Positions 43,921 through 52,982 of a DNA stretch of 64,000 bases are shown here, one piece after another. The stretch is from Thalassobius sp049116315 (GTDB lineage: Bacteria; Pseudomonadota; Alphaproteobacteria; Rhodobacterales; Rhodobacteraceae): assembly GCA_049116315.1 (NCBI GenBank), contig JAGDZD010000002.1, forward strand, positions 228,281-292,280, written 5' to 3'. Below the pieces are notes generated by a model that was not told where the DNA came from, did no database searches, and was given only the letters and a program-made list of their open reading frames with translations. The position numbers and the translations under genes were made by a program. Position 1 is the stretch's first letter. Each line of letters opens with the position of its first letter.

Positions 43921-44266
43921 CTTGTGCCCTTGGCCGCGGAAACAATCATCCCTTGGAAACCAAAGGCAATCATGTACTGGCGTTCAAACCGGGCCGTTTT
44001 GGTGTGGCTGATCAAGCCAAGTTACCTCACCATATAGCGGATAACGGACTTGGCGCTTTTGAACCGAAATCTTTTGAGCACCGAGCAAGTAACGTCGTGG
44101 TAAGCTTCGCCATCTATCTTATATTTTGCGGTGTTGTGAGATCTAACAGCGACAAATTAGAGGTAGGGCATCCCAAATAGGCAATCGCCCAGCGGTGGGA
44201 CCGCTGAGCGTTTTAAGTTCGGTTTCCTTGCCTGACACCACTTTCAAAAAGGTTGCCAATTGACAT
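43921..44266. other. Stretch between IS remnant and fuconate dehydratase gene
   Basis: A frame at 43875-44180 on the plus strand begins within the IS remnant and has no recognisable domain, so it is not called. A terminator on the plus strand lies at 44186-44214. Confidence 0.4.
44186..44214 (+). terminator. Plus-strand intrinsic terminator
   Basis: CGC plus CAGCGGT pair with ACCGCTG plus GCG around single mismatches, and TTTT follows. With no intact plus-strand gene before it, it may have ended the gene that the IS destroyed. Confidence 0.65.
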
Positions 44267-45538
44267 CTAAGTGACATCAAACGCGCTTAGGGTGCTGGGT
44301 TTCATCTGGATGGAAAACCCCGGTGCGATTGGCGCCTGATAGGCCCCATTTGCCACCACACAAGGATCTTGGAAGTGTTCATGCAGGTGATCGACATATT
44401 CAACGCGCTTGCTGTCCTTTTCCCCGGTGATCGCCACATAGTCGATCATCGAAAGGTGCTGGACATATTCACACAGGCCAACACCGCCAGCATGGGGCCA
44501 GACAGGTAGGTTGAATTTGGCCGCCATCAGCTGAACCGCCAAGACCTCGTTGAGGCCTCCCAGTCGACAGCTGTCAATTTGCACAATGTCGATGGCGCCA
44601 TTGGCAATCAACTGCTTGAACATGATCCGGTTCTGGCACATTTCGCCAGTGGCCACCTTGATGGGGGCCACGTTTTCGCGAATTTTGCGGTGGCCAAAGA
44701 TGTCATCCGGGCTGGTGGGCTCTTCGATGAACAAGGGGCGCGCAAAGGCCAATGTCTTGACCCAATCCACCGCCTGATCCACTTCCCAGACTTGGTTGGC
44801 GTCGATCATGATGTTCATCTCGTCGCCAAGCACTTCGCGTGCAATGGTGAGACGACGGATGTCATCTTCGAGGTTTTGCCCCACTTTGAATTTGGTGTGG
44901 GTGAACCCGGCGTCCGCAGCCTCGCGGCACAGGCGGCGCAACTTGTCATCCGAATAGCCCAGCCACCCCGCAGAGGTGGTGTAGCAGGGGTAGCCTTCGG
45001 CCCGAAGTGTGGCGATCCGCTCGGCTTTGCCGGGGGCGGCGGCGCGCAAGATCTCAAGCGCCTCCGCTTCGGTTAAAACATCGCTGAGATAGCGAAAATC
45101 CACCAGTTTAACGATTTCTTCGGGGGACATTTCCGCAACCAGCAACCAGACGGGTTTGTCGGCCTCTTTGGCCAAAAGATCCCACATGGCGTTGACCACC
45201 GCGCCGGTTGCCAGATGGATGGCCCCTTTGTCGGGGCCAATCCAGCGCAGTTGACTGTCACCGGTGACGTGCGCCCAAAACCGGCCCATGTCTTCGCGCA
45301 CCCAGTCCAGATCCAGACCAACAACCAAATGGCGCATCGCCTGAATGGCGGCGATGCAAATCTCGTTGCCGCGCCCAATGGTAAACGTCAGGCCGTGACC
45401 TTGGTTGGGGCCATCGGTTTCCAGCATCACATAGGCGGCAGAATAATCCGGGTCCGGGTTCATCGCGTCGGACCCATCCAAAGACTGCGACGTGGGAAAG
45501 CGCAGATCAAACGTCTTTAAACCGGTGATCTGCGTCAT
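44267..45538 (-). CDS. L-fuconate dehydratase (enolase superfamily)
   Basis: This 423-residue enzyme dehydrates L-fuconate to 2-keto-3-deoxy-L-fuconate with Mg2+. The catalytic Lys216/Lys218 (KFKVG), metal ligands Asp246, Glu272 and Glu299, and His349 (WPHAGG) are all present, each exactly two positions before the residues I recall for the Xanthomonas FucD. The N-terminal capping domain (TFDLRFPTSQSLDGSDAM) also fits. The start overlaps the stop of the FAH-family gene by one base, so it is co-translated with it. Confidence 0.94.
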   Translation of the reverse strand: MTQITGLKTFDLRFPTSQSLDGSDAMNPDPDYSAAYVMLETDGPNQGHGLTFTIGRGNEICIAAIQAMRHLVVGLDLDWVREDMGRFWAHVTGDSQLRWIGPDKGAIHLATGAVVNAMWDLLAKEADKPVWLLVAEMSPEEIVKLVDFRYLSDVLTEAEALEILRAAAPGKAERIATLRAEGYPCYTTSAGWLGYSDDKLRRLCREAADAGFTHTKFKVGQNLEDDIRRLTIAREVLGDEMNIMIDANQVWEVDQAVDWVKTLAFARPLFIEEPTSPDDIFGHRKIRENVAPIKVATGEMCQNRIMFKQLIANGAIDIVQIDSCRLGGLNEVLAVQLMAAKFNLPVWPHAGGVGLCEYVQHLSMIDYVAITGEKDSKRVEYVDHLHEHFQDPCVVANGAYQAPIAPGFSIQMKPSTLSAFDVT

Positions 45539-46380
45539 CAGCCCGCCACCACGTTTTGGGTCTGCACACCCAGCCCTGCAATCCCCAGCTCGATTTTGTC
45601 TCCGGGTTTTAGATAGGTTTGTGGTGACTGCCCCATGCCCACACCCGGAGGGGTGCCGGTCGAAATCACATCACCGGGCTGCAGGCTCATGAATTGAGAC
45701 AGGTGAGAGATGACGGTGGCGACGCCAAAATGCATCGTGCGCGTCGAGCCGTTTTGATAGCGATGACCGTTCACCTCAAGATGCATCGCAAGGTCTTGCG
45801 GATCTGCCACCTCGTCACGTGTCACCAACCAAGGACCAATGGGGCCAAATGTGTCGCAGGATTTGCCTTTGACCCACTGCCCAGACCGGTGCAGCTGAAA
45901 ATCGCGTTCGGACAGGTCGTTGACAACGCAATAGCCCGCAACATGATCCAACGCCTCTGCTTCAGAGACATATTTTGCGGTCTTGCCGATCACCACACCC
46001 AGCTCGACCTCCCAGTCGGTTTTGACAGAGGTGCGTGGGATCTCCACATCGTCGTTGGGGCCGCAAATCGCCGAAGTGGCCTTGAAGAAGATGACAGGTT
46101 CTTCGGGCAGGGCCATGCCGCTTTCGGCGGCGTGATCGGCATAGTTCAGACCAATACAGATAAATTTACCAACCTGGCCAACACAGGCCCCAAGACGCGG
46201 GTTGCCATCGACGCGCGGCAGGCTTGAAGCGTCAAGCGCACGCACTTTGGCCAGCGTCGCGTCGTCAAGCGCCGCACCGGTTACATCGGAGATGACACCA
46301 GACAAATCGCGCAGCGTTCCATCGTCGTGCAAAAGACCGGGTTTTTCAGCGCCAACAGGCCCAAAGCGTAGTAGTTTCAT
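45538..46380 (-). CDS. FAH-family hydrolase, probable 2,4-diketo-3-deoxy-L-fuconate hydrolase
   Basis: This 280-residue fumarylacetoacetase-family enzyme has the metal ligands of the fold (LNYADHAAE, then EVELGVVIG) and the SQPGDVISTGTP-like segment LQPGDVISTGTPPGVGMG. In the non-phosphorylating L-fucose route the last step splits 2,4-diketo-3-deoxy-L-fuconate to pyruvate and L-lactate, done by this family. Context (fuconate dehydratase downstream, SDR upstream) supports that assignment over a general acylpyruvase. Confidence 0.88.
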   Translation of the reverse strand: MKLLRFGPVGAEKPGLLHDDGTLRDLSGVISDVTGAALDDATLAKVRALDASSLPRVDGNPRLGACVGQVGKFICIGLNYADHAAESGMALPEEPVIFFKATSAICGPNDDVEIPRTSVKTDWEVELGVVIGKTAKYVSEAEALDHVAGYCVVNDLSERDFQLHRSGQWVKGKSCDTFGPIGPWLVTRDEVADPQDLAMHLEVNGHRYQNGSTRTMHFGVATVISHLSQFMSLQPGDVISTGTPPGVGMGQSPQTYLKPGDKIELGIAGLGVQTQNVVAG

Positions 46381-46398
46381 AGTTTTATTCCTAAGAGT

Positions 46399-47148
46399 TT
46401 AGACGGACCAGCCGCCGTCAATTGCATGTGTTTGTCCGGTGGTGAAGGCGCTGTCGTCACTGGCGAGATAGAGCGCCAGCGCTGCAATCTCTGCCGTGGT
46501 GCCAATGCGCCCCATAGGTTGGCGAGCGATGAAATCTTCTAAGGCTTGCTCGTAATCGCCCGTCGCGCGCAGCCGGTCGTGCATTGACGGGCTGTCGATG
46601 GTGCCGGGGCAGATGGCGTTACAGCGGATGCGATTGGAAACAAAGTCAGCGGCCACAGATTTGGTCAGCCCAATCACCGCCGCCTTTGAGGCGCCATAGG
46701 CAAATCGATTGGGCACCCCAATCACCGAAGACGCCACCGAAGACATGTTGATGATTGATCCCGAATTGCGCGCGATCATGGAGGGCAGCGCCAGTTTGAT
46801 CAGCCGGTACATCGGCTTCACATTCAGCTCAAAGCTAAAGTCCCAATCCTTTTCATCACAGTCCAAAATGGTGCCATTGGCCACATATCCGGCGCAGTTG
46901 AACAACACGTCCAACGGCCCAATATCTGCCATGGCGGCTTCGACGGCCTGTGCATCTGTCACATCCAATTTCAGCGCCGTGATGCCGTCAATTTGATCCA
47001 GTTCAGCCAGCGCCTCTTCGTTGATATCGCTGGCGATGACCTCGCCGCCATTGGCCGCAAAGACTTCGGCGGTGGTGCGCCCGATGCCCTGTCCCGCAGC
47101 GGTGGCAAGGATTTTTTTACCGGCCAATCGGCCTTGTTGCTGTGTCAT
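46399..47148 (-). CDS. Short-chain dehydrogenase, probable 2-keto-3-deoxy-L-fuconate dehydrogenase
   Basis: This 249-residue classical SDR has the nucleotide motif ATAAGQGIGRTTAEVF (residues 15-30), a catalytic Ser in MSSVASS, and Tyr-x3-Lys in YGASKAAVIG. By context it oxidises the 4-hydroxyl of 2-keto-3-deoxy-L-fuconate before hydrolysis. It lies between the FAH-family and mutarotase genes in one direction. The assignment is inferred from neighbours; SDR specificity cannot be read from sequence. Confidence 0.88.
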   Translation of the reverse strand: MTQQQGRLAGKKILATAAGQGIGRTTAEVFAANGGEVIASDINEEALAELDQIDGITALKLDVTDAQAVEAAMADIGPLDVLFNCAGYVANGTILDCDEKDWDFSFELNVKPMYRLIKLALPSMIARNSGSIINMSSVASSVIGVPNRFAYGASKAAVIGLTKSVAADFVSNRIRCNAICPGTIDSPSMHDRLRATGDYEQALEDFIARQPMGRIGTTAEIAALALYLASDDSAFTTGQTHAIDGGWSV

Positions 47149-47152
47149 CGTT

Positions 47153-47482
47153 TCAATCCGTATGAAAAACTTCTTCGAGGGGAGACCAGTGTTCGCCGGT
47201 GGTCCGGCTGCTCAGCGGGGATTGGCAGGGGTCTGTCAAACGCCACCAGGCCTGCGTGCGAGGATCTTTGGCCATTTCTGCCAAATCAGCCTCCAGATCG
47301 GTGCCGTGATATTCCCAATAGCCAAACAACAGGTTCTCTGGCTCGCGCAGAAAAATACTGTAGTTGCGGATATTGCTGCCTTTGATTTGGGCCAAAACCT
47401 CTGGCCAGACGTCAGCGTGCAGTCGTTTATACTCAGCCAGCTTTTCGGGTTTGACGCCGATCATCATTGCCATGCGTTGCAT
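47153..47482 (-). CDS. L-rhamnose/L-fucose mutarotase family protein
   Basis: This 109-residue protein is a RhaM/FucM-like mutarotase (MMIGVKPEKLAEYKRLHADVWPEVL near the start, NYSIFLREPENLLFGYWEY in the middle). It speeds interconversion of the anomers of a 6-deoxy sugar so that the dehydrogenase receives its preferred form. The ATG at 47482 overlaps the stop of the upstream enolase-superfamily gene. Four bases separate it from the SDR gene. Confidence 0.9.
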   Translation of the reverse strand: MQRMAMMIGVKPEKLAEYKRLHADVWPEVLAQIKGSNIRNYSIFLREPENLLFGYWEYHGTDLEADLAEMAKDPRTQAWWRLTDPCQSPLSSRTTGEHWSPLEEVFHTD

Positions 47483-48594
47483 CAGCCGCTCCCCGTGATG
47501 GAATGGGACACCACTGTGGCTGCTGCGATTGCGTTTTCGTCCCACTGGATGCCGAGGCCCGGCTTATCAGAGGGAATGCCATAGCCGTTTTCGATGGCCA
47601 TAGGGGCAGAGGTCACACTGTCGAGCTGGGGGATGTATTCCAACCATTTGGCATTGGGCACTGCACAGACCAGCGGCAGGTGCAATTCCATCAAGAAGTG
47701 CGGACAGACCATCACGTTATAGGCCTCGGCCAAATGCGCCACCTTAAGCCATGGGGTGATGCCCCCAATGCGCGCGACATCAACCTGCACAATCGAGGTG
47801 GCATCTTGCTTTAGGTAGTCTTTGAACTGGCTGAGGGAATAGAGACTTTCCCCGACCGCAATCGGCACAGAGGTCCGTTTGGCCAGGGCCGCGTGCCCGC
47901 CCACGTCATCCGCTGGCAAAGGCTCTTCGAACCACGCGATGCCGTGTTCTTCCAACATGGTGGCGCGGCGGATTGCTTCGGAAAGGGAAAATCCCTGATT
48001 GGCATCCGTCATGATTTCATAGCCGTCGCCGACTGCGGCGCGCACCGCGGACAGCCGCTTGGCATCCTGACTGATGTGTTCGCTGCCAATCTTAATCTTG
48101 GAGCCGCGAAACCCTTTGGCCTGCATGGCAAGGGCATCCTCAACCAAGGCCTGCGGTTCAAGATGCAGCCACCCGCCCTCGGTGGTGTACAGCGGGATCC
48201 GGTCCCGCGTGCCTCCGGCGGCTTTCCATAGCGGTTGATTGGCCTTCTTGCACTTTAGATCCCACAGCGCCGTGTCGATGGCCGCCAGCGCCAACGAGGT
48301 GATCGCCCCAACCGCGGTGGCATGGGTCAAAAACAGCAGGTCACGCCAGATGCCGTCAATCCGGTCGGGATCGCGTCCAATCAGGGCAGGGGCCAGCGTG
48401 TGGCGCAGCAAGGCAATCACCGACGGCCCACCGGTGCCGATGGTGTAAGAGTACCCCATGCCGCTGGCCCCATCGCTGTCATAGATAGTGATCAGCGGGG
48501 TTTCCTGACTGACAAAGGATTGAATGGCGTCGACCCGTTTCACTTTGGGGATCAGGTCAACCATTTGAATTTCTACGCGGGTGATATGCGCCAT
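47482..48594 (-). CDS. Mandelate racemase/muconate lactonizing family sugar-acid dehydratase
   Basis: This 370-residue enolase-superfamily enzyme has Lys166/Lys168 (KIKIG), metal ligands Asp197, Glu223 and Glu249, and His299 (CPHFLMELH). It is a member of the MR subgroup, akin to acid-sugar dehydratases such as talarate/galactarate dehydratase. Substrate is unknown; it may act on a second deoxy-sugar acid or an epimer of fuconate. It is coupled to the mutarotase gene and follows the ATPase gene by three bases. Confidence 0.88.
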   Translation of the reverse strand: MAHITRVEIQMVDLIPKVKRVDAIQSFVSQETPLITIYDSDGASGMGYSYTIGTGGPSVIALLRHTLAPALIGRDPDRIDGIWRDLLFLTHATAVGAITSLALAAIDTALWDLKCKKANQPLWKAAGGTRDRIPLYTTEGGWLHLEPQALVEDALAMQAKGFRGSKIKIGSEHISQDAKRLSAVRAAVGDGYEIMTDANQGFSLSEAIRRATMLEEHGIAWFEEPLPADDVGGHAALAKRTSVPIAVGESLYSLSQFKDYLKQDATSIVQVDVARIGGITPWLKVAHLAEAYNVMVCPHFLMELHLPLVCAVPNAKWLEYIPQLDSVTSAPMAIENGYGIPSDKPGLGIQWDENAIAAATVVSHSITGSG

Positions 48595-48597
48595 GGG

Positions 48598-49692
48598 TTA
48601 ACCTCGGATCGCATTGGTGCTGGTGGCGTCAAAGACGTGACATTTGTCCAGCATCAGGTGGAAATTCAGCGACTCTCCGGGGGTAACCGGGCGGGGGTTC
48701 AGCATCTTGGCTTGCACCTCACAACCCGCCAGTTCAGTGAACAGCACGGTTTCTGTGCCCAAGGGTTCGCTGAGCGCCACGGTCAGGTTCAGCTCTGCGC
48801 GATCCCCGTCTTCGTGAACCGCGTGCCCTTCGGGCATCAAGTTGTCGGCGCGAAACCCAAATTTAACCTTTTGGCCGTCGGATACATGGCCGCGGGCGCT
48901 CGCGGGAATGGGCACGCTCAGTGTACCCCCCAATTCGATCGAGGCAGTGCCTTTGACCACCCCATCGATCAAATTCATCGGCGGGGAGCCAATGAAGGTG
49001 GCCACAAAGGTGTTCACGGGGGCGTTGAACAATTCAAGTGGGGTGCCGACCTGTACGATATGCCCGTCCTGCATCAGAACAATCCGATCCGCCAAGGTCA
49101 TGGCCTCAACTTGGTCATGGGTGACATAGATGATCGTGTTGCCCACTTTTTGGTGCAGCTTTTTGATTTCAACCCGCATCTGCGTGCGCAGCTTTGCGTC
49201 CAGATTGGACAGAGGTTCATCAAAGAGAAACACATCCGGATGGCGCACAATCGCGCGCCCCATGGCCACCCGCTGACGCTGGCCACCTGACAGGGCGGCG
49301 GGCTTGCGATCCATCAGCGCCTCAAGGCCCAGAATGGCGCCCGCGTCTTCGACCGCTTTGGTGATCTCTGCGTCTGGGGCTTTGGCAATTTTCAACGAAA
49401 ACCCAAGGTTTTCACGCACTGTCATATGCGGATAAAGCGCGTAGTTTTGAAACACCATCGAGATGTTGCGTTCACGCGGTGGCAGATCGTTGACGACGCG
49501 ACCACCGATCTCAACGGTGCCGCCCGAGATATCTTCGAGGCCCGCGATCATGCGCAGGGTCGTGGATTTGCCGCAGCCCGACGGCCCCACCAGCACCACA
49601 AACTCACCATCTTGGATGTCGAGATCAATGCCATGGACAGCGCGGCTTTTGCCGTAGTCTTTGACAACATTTGAAAGAGTTACTTCGGTCAT
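48598..49692 (-). CDS. Sugar ABC transporter ATPase, MsmK/UgpC type
   Basis: This 363-residue ATPase has Walker A (GPSGCGKST), signature (LSGGQRQR), Walker B (VFLFDEP) and a C-terminal OB-fold regulatory domain, typical of carbohydrate CUT1 importers. The start at 49692 has AAGGATAAGACC upstream; an in-frame extension to 49731 would overlap the permease gene. It energises the importer with the two permeases and the binding protein that follow upstream. Confidence 0.95.
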   Translation of the reverse strand: MTEVTLSNVVKDYGKSRAVHGIDLDIQDGEFVVLVGPSGCGKSTTLRMIAGLEDISGGTVEIGGRVVNDLPPRERNISMVFQNYALYPHMTVRENLGFSLKIAKAPDAEITKAVEDAGAILGLEALMDRKPAALSGGQRQRVAMGRAIVRHPDVFLFDEPLSNLDAKLRTQMRVEIKKLHQKVGNTIIYVTHDQVEAMTLADRIVLMQDGHIVQVGTPLELFNAPVNTFVATFIGSPPMNLIDGVVKGTASIELGGTLSVPIPASARGHVSDGQKVKFGFRADNLMPEGHAVHEDGDRAELNLTVALSEPLGTETVLFTELAGCEVQAKMLNPRPVTPGESLNFHLMLDKCHVFDATSTNAIRG

Positions 49693-49696
49693 GGTC

Positions 49697-50560
49697 TTAT
49701 CCTTTGACGCCGCCGAACGTGAGGCCGGCAATCAGGTGTTTCTGTACAAGGAAGGTCAGGATCAGCGCGGGCACGATCATCAAAACAGCCAAGGCGCACA
49801 TGCCGCCCCAGTTGATTGTGAACTCGGCCGTGAAATCCAACAGGCCAACGGGCATGGTCTTGGAACCAACTGAACGGGTCAGCTGCGAGGCAAGCGCAAA
49901 TTCGTTCCACGAGGTGAGGAAGGCAAAGATCGCTGCCGAAGCCACGCCGGAACGCGCCACCGGGAATTCTACCCGCCAAAAGGCCTGCCAGCGGGTGCAG
50001 CCGTCGATTTCGGCCGCCTCATGCAACTCTTTGGGGATCTGGCGAAAGAAGCCATCGGTCAGCCAGATCGTGAAAGGCACATTCATCGCCACATAGGCCA
50101 GGATCAGGCCGAAATGGGTGTCGATGATACCCACGCGGGCAAACACGATGAACAGTGGCAAGGACAGGGCGACGCCGGGCACTGCGCGAAACAGCATCAG
50201 ACCCACAAAGTAGCCCGCTTTGCCTTTGAAGCGGTAGCGGGCAAAGGCATAGCCCCCTGACATCCCAATCAGAATGGCAATCAACGTCGAGGTCACAGAG
50301 ACAATCAACGAGTTGCGGAAATAGGCAAAGACGGGGACGCCACCTTCTCCGGCGCCGCCAAACATGGCGCGATAATGTTCCAAGGTGAACGAGGGCACCC
50401 AGACCGGTGGTTTTGCCATGATTTCGACCGTTGGCCGGAACGAGTTCAGTACAATCCAAAGGCCGGGAATGCAGATGATCGACATGGTGATGAACAGGGC
50501 AAACAGGTGCAACGCTTTGAGCAGATGTTTGCGGTTGCGGTGTGTGGTGTTGCGATCCAT
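49697..50560 (-). CDS. Sugar ABC transporter permease, MalG type
   Basis: This 287-residue permease has six transmembrane helices and the EAA loop around EAAEIDGCTRWQAFWRVEFP that docks on the ATPase. It belongs to the CUT1 carbohydrate importer family. It lies four bases upstream of the ATPase gene and five bases downstream of the other permease gene. Confidence 0.94.
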   Translation of the reverse strand: MDRNTTHRNRKHLLKALHLFALFITMSIICIPGLWIVLNSFRPTVEIMAKPPVWVPSFTLEHYRAMFGGAGEGGVPVFAYFRNSLIVSVTSTLIAILIGMSGGYAFARYRFKGKAGYFVGLMLFRAVPGVALSLPLFIVFARVGIIDTHFGLILAYVAMNVPFTIWLTDGFFRQIPKELHEAAEIDGCTRWQAFWRVEFPVARSGVASAAIFAFLTSWNEFALASQLTRSVGSKTMPVGLLDFTAEFTINWGGMCALAVLMIVPALILTFLVQKHLIAGLTFGGVKG

Positions 50561-50565
50561 TGGAA

Positions 50566-51459
50566 TTACCCCGCCATTCCGATTTCAGCGCGCGCGGCGC
50601 TGAGTTTGCGGAAGAAGTAGATGGTGAAAAGGATGGACAACAAAATAGAGACATAGCCCATCGCATTGGCCAGCCCCATGCGGGCATCGACATACCCGGT
50701 GCGGCTCATCAAGGTCCAAAGCAGCTCGGTGCGGCGCGCTGGCCCCCCCCCGGTCATCACCTGCACGATGTCATAGGCACGGGCCACATCCAGCGACCGA
50801 ATTGTCATGGCGATATAGATAAAGGGCATCAAGAAGGGCAGGGTGATATGGCGAAAGGTTTGCCATGGGGTGCAGCCGTCGACCTTGGCGGCCTCTAGCG
50901 GATCACGCGGCATCGCAAACAGACCAGCAAGGATCAAAATTGCAAAGACTGAGGTGCTCATCCAGACTTCGGCGAACATGATCGAGAACATCGCCAGTTT
51001 GCCATCCACCAACCAGGGCAGGGCGCTGTTGATGCCAATGGATTGCAGGACGTTGTTCACCAAGCCGATGTTGTCGTTAAAAATGAACTTGAACTGAAAC
51101 CCCACAAGAATGGGGGAGAACATCATCGGGAACATCAAAATAGTGCGCAGGGTGCGCTGGCCCCATGTGACTTTGTTCATCATCAAGGCGATGCCCAGAC
51201 CCAGCACCAATTCAAGGTTCAACACGATTGTCAGGAACAGAACGGTGCGGCCAAAGGCGGCCCAAAATTTGGCGTCTGTTAGGATTTTTTCATAGTTATA
51301 GGTTCCCACCCACTTCCACAGCGTCGAAGGCCGCGTCAGCTTGTATGGCGTAAAGCTCGAATAGAGCGAGAATATCAGCGGTATCAGCACAACTGCGGCA
51401 ATCACGATGATCGCAGGCAACAGAAGGACAAACCACTCGGGGAAGCGGCGGCGGAGCAT
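50566..51459 (-). CDS. Sugar ABC transporter permease, MalF type
   Basis: This 297-residue permease has six transmembrane helices and an EAA loop (EAAKVDGCTPWQTFRHITLP). It forms the channel with the MalG-type protein. A strong hairpin separates it from the binding-protein gene upstream, suggesting lower expression than the binding protein. Confidence 0.94.
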   Translation of the reverse strand: MLRRRFPEWFVLLLPAIIVIAAVVLIPLIFSLYSSFTPYKLTRPSTLWKWVGTYNYEKILTDAKFWAAFGRTVLFLTIVLNLELVLGLGIALMMNKVTWGQRTLRTILMFPMMFSPILVGFQFKFIFNDNIGLVNNVLQSIGINSALPWLVDGKLAMFSIMFAEVWMSTSVFAILILAGLFAMPRDPLEAAKVDGCTPWQTFRHITLPFLMPFIYIAMTIRSLDVARAYDIVQVMTGGGPARRTELLWTLMSRTGYVDARMGLANAMGYVSILLSILFTIYFFRKLSAARAEIGMAG

Positions 51460-51490
51460 TGTTCTACCTATCTGGATTGGGCGTTAAGGG

Positions 51491-51517
51491 GGCGAAGGCT
51501 GTCATGCAGCCTTCGCC
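51491..51517 (-). other. Intercistronic hairpin after the sugar-binding-protein gene
   Basis: A perfect 11-bp stem (GGCGAAGGCTG with CAGCCTTCGCC) with a five-base loop lies between the binding-protein and permease genes, with no T tract. Such hairpins typically protect the 5' part of the message, so that binding protein outnumbers membrane components. Confidence 0.75.
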
Positions 51518-51529
51518 TGATGTCAAAGC

Positions 51530-52852
51530 TTAGTAGTAGCCGGATTCACGCATCAACTCGTCCACCGCTTCGGCGGCATCGTTCAAGGCGTCTTCGACAG
51601 ATTTGTCGCCCACAATCGCAGCCTGCAATTCAGGGAAGACGATGTTGGTTGTTTCGCCCCACTCTGGGATTGGTGGCACGGCAAAGGCGTATTCAGCACC
51701 CTGTGCAAATGCAGCCAATGCTTCGGCGCGGAACGCATCATCTCCGGCTTTGGCCGCGGCGACATTGGCTTCCCAAACCGCCGAGCGGGTGGGCAATGAC
51801 CCACCAGCAGATTCAGCCAACTGGCTTTCTTCGCTGGTCAGGAAGCGCACCAAAGAGGCTGCTGCCTCTTTGTTTTCGCATTTTCTGGTCACCGAAAACC
51901 CGTGGTGTCCAGACCAGCCAGTGCGTGTCACCGAGCCCATGGGCTGCACTGCGACGCCAACATTGCCAGCCGCCTTTGAGGATTCTGGATCGTTAAAGAA
52001 GCCGGCCCAGCCTGGCCAATCCAAGTTCAAAGCAACGGTGCCCGACGCAAAGCCCTGACCCAAGTCATCCCAAACGTAAGAGGTTGTGCCTGCAGGCACA
52101 GCCTTGGCTTCGTATAGGTCCACAAACCATTGCAAAGCGCGCTGTCCAGCATCGGAATTGAAAATGGGGGCGTTGTTTTCGTCTAGGTAGTTGCCACCTT
52201 CGGCGACAACCATTTCATAGAAACGACCTACAATCGCTTCGTCCTTGCCTGCATATTGCGTGCCATAAAAGTTTGGCGCATCCGCAAAGAAGATGGCTTG
52301 GTCTTTCACTTGGGTCCATGTGTCTGGCACGGCCAAATCATAGCCATACTCGGCTTTGAAAGCGGCCGCTTTGTCAGCGTCTTCGTAGTTGGACTTCAGA
52401 TAATAAAGTACAGAGACGTCAAACTGCGCCCGTGGCAGCATCAAAAGCTCGCCGCCTACGGTCGAGGCGTTGATATTGCCTTGCACAAACTCGGCCACGA
52501 CGTCGGCGGAGACAAGATCGTTCAGATCGACATAGAGACCTTCATACTGTGGCGCAAAGGATGAGTGGTTTGACCCAACGCACCAATCGGTGGTGCCAGC
52601 GGCCATGTCCGATTTGATTTCTTTGTCGATTTCAAAGTGGCTTTTCTTTGAAATGATGCTCACTGACGCTCCCGTTGCAGCCTCCCAGTCTGCAATGCGG
52701 CCATAGAGACCTTCATACTGCTGGCCCCCGATCAATTTCGCTTCAACGGTGACACCTTCGTAGCTGCCCCAATCTGCGGCGCTTGCTGATTCTGCGAGTG
52801 CGACAATCGCCGACGTCGCCATCAAGACCTTCAAAGTGCTGAATTTTTTCAT
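51530..52852 (-). CDS. Sugar ABC transporter substrate-binding protein
   Basis: This 440-residue periplasmic binding protein has a Sec signal peptide (VLMATSAIVALAESASA, cleavage near residue 26), then a cluster-B type sugar-binding fold (IISKKSHFEIDKEIKSDMAAG, then GWSGHHGFSVTRKCENKEAAA near the hinge). The start at 52852 has AGGGAGGGAACG upstream. It opens the minus-strand transporter and catabolic operon down to 44267. The sugar is probably L-fucose or a related 6-deoxy sugar, judged from the enzymes. Confidence 0.93.
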   Translation of the reverse strand: MKKFSTLKVLMATSAIVALAESASAADWGSYEGVTVEAKLIGGQQYEGLYGRIADWEAATGASVSIISKKSHFEIDKEIKSDMAAGTTDWCVGSNHSSFAPQYEGLYVDLNDLVSADVVAEFVQGNINASTVGGELLMLPRAQFDVSVLYYLKSNYEDADKAAAFKAEYGYDLAVPDTWTQVKDQAIFFADAPNFYGTQYAGKDEAIVGRFYEMVVAEGGNYLDENNAPIFNSDAGQRALQWFVDLYEAKAVPAGTTSYVWDDLGQGFASGTVALNLDWPGWAGFFNDPESSKAAGNVGVAVQPMGSVTRTGWSGHHGFSVTRKCENKEAAASLVRFLTSEESQLAESAGGSLPTRSAVWEANVAAAKAGDDAFRAEALAAFAQGAEYAFAVPPIPEWGETTNIVFPELQAAIVGDKSVEDALNDAAEAVDELMRESGYY

Positions 52853-52882
52853 CGTTCCCTCCCTAGGTGTGAAAAACTTCAA

Positions 52883-52898
52883 GCTACATTTCTGTAGC
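52883..52898. promoter_or_regulatory. Palindrome in the divergent IclR/transporter promoter region
   Basis: GCTACA and TGTAGC flank four bases, a perfect dyad 31 bases upstream of the binding-protein start, in an AT-rich gap of 130 bases. It is a candidate IclR operator. A TTGACA at 52940 may be the -35 box of the IclR gene. Confidence 0.5.
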
Positions 52899-52982
52899 GG
52901 TATTTGTATATGAAACATTTATTCACAAATAAATCAAGATTGACATTTCGGGGGGATTTGGTGATTTTCTCCAAAACAGGGA

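Noticed and set aside
43875..44180. A 101-codon plus-strand protein gene
   Set aside because: It begins in the decayed IS, lacks a ribosome site and shows no recognisable motif.
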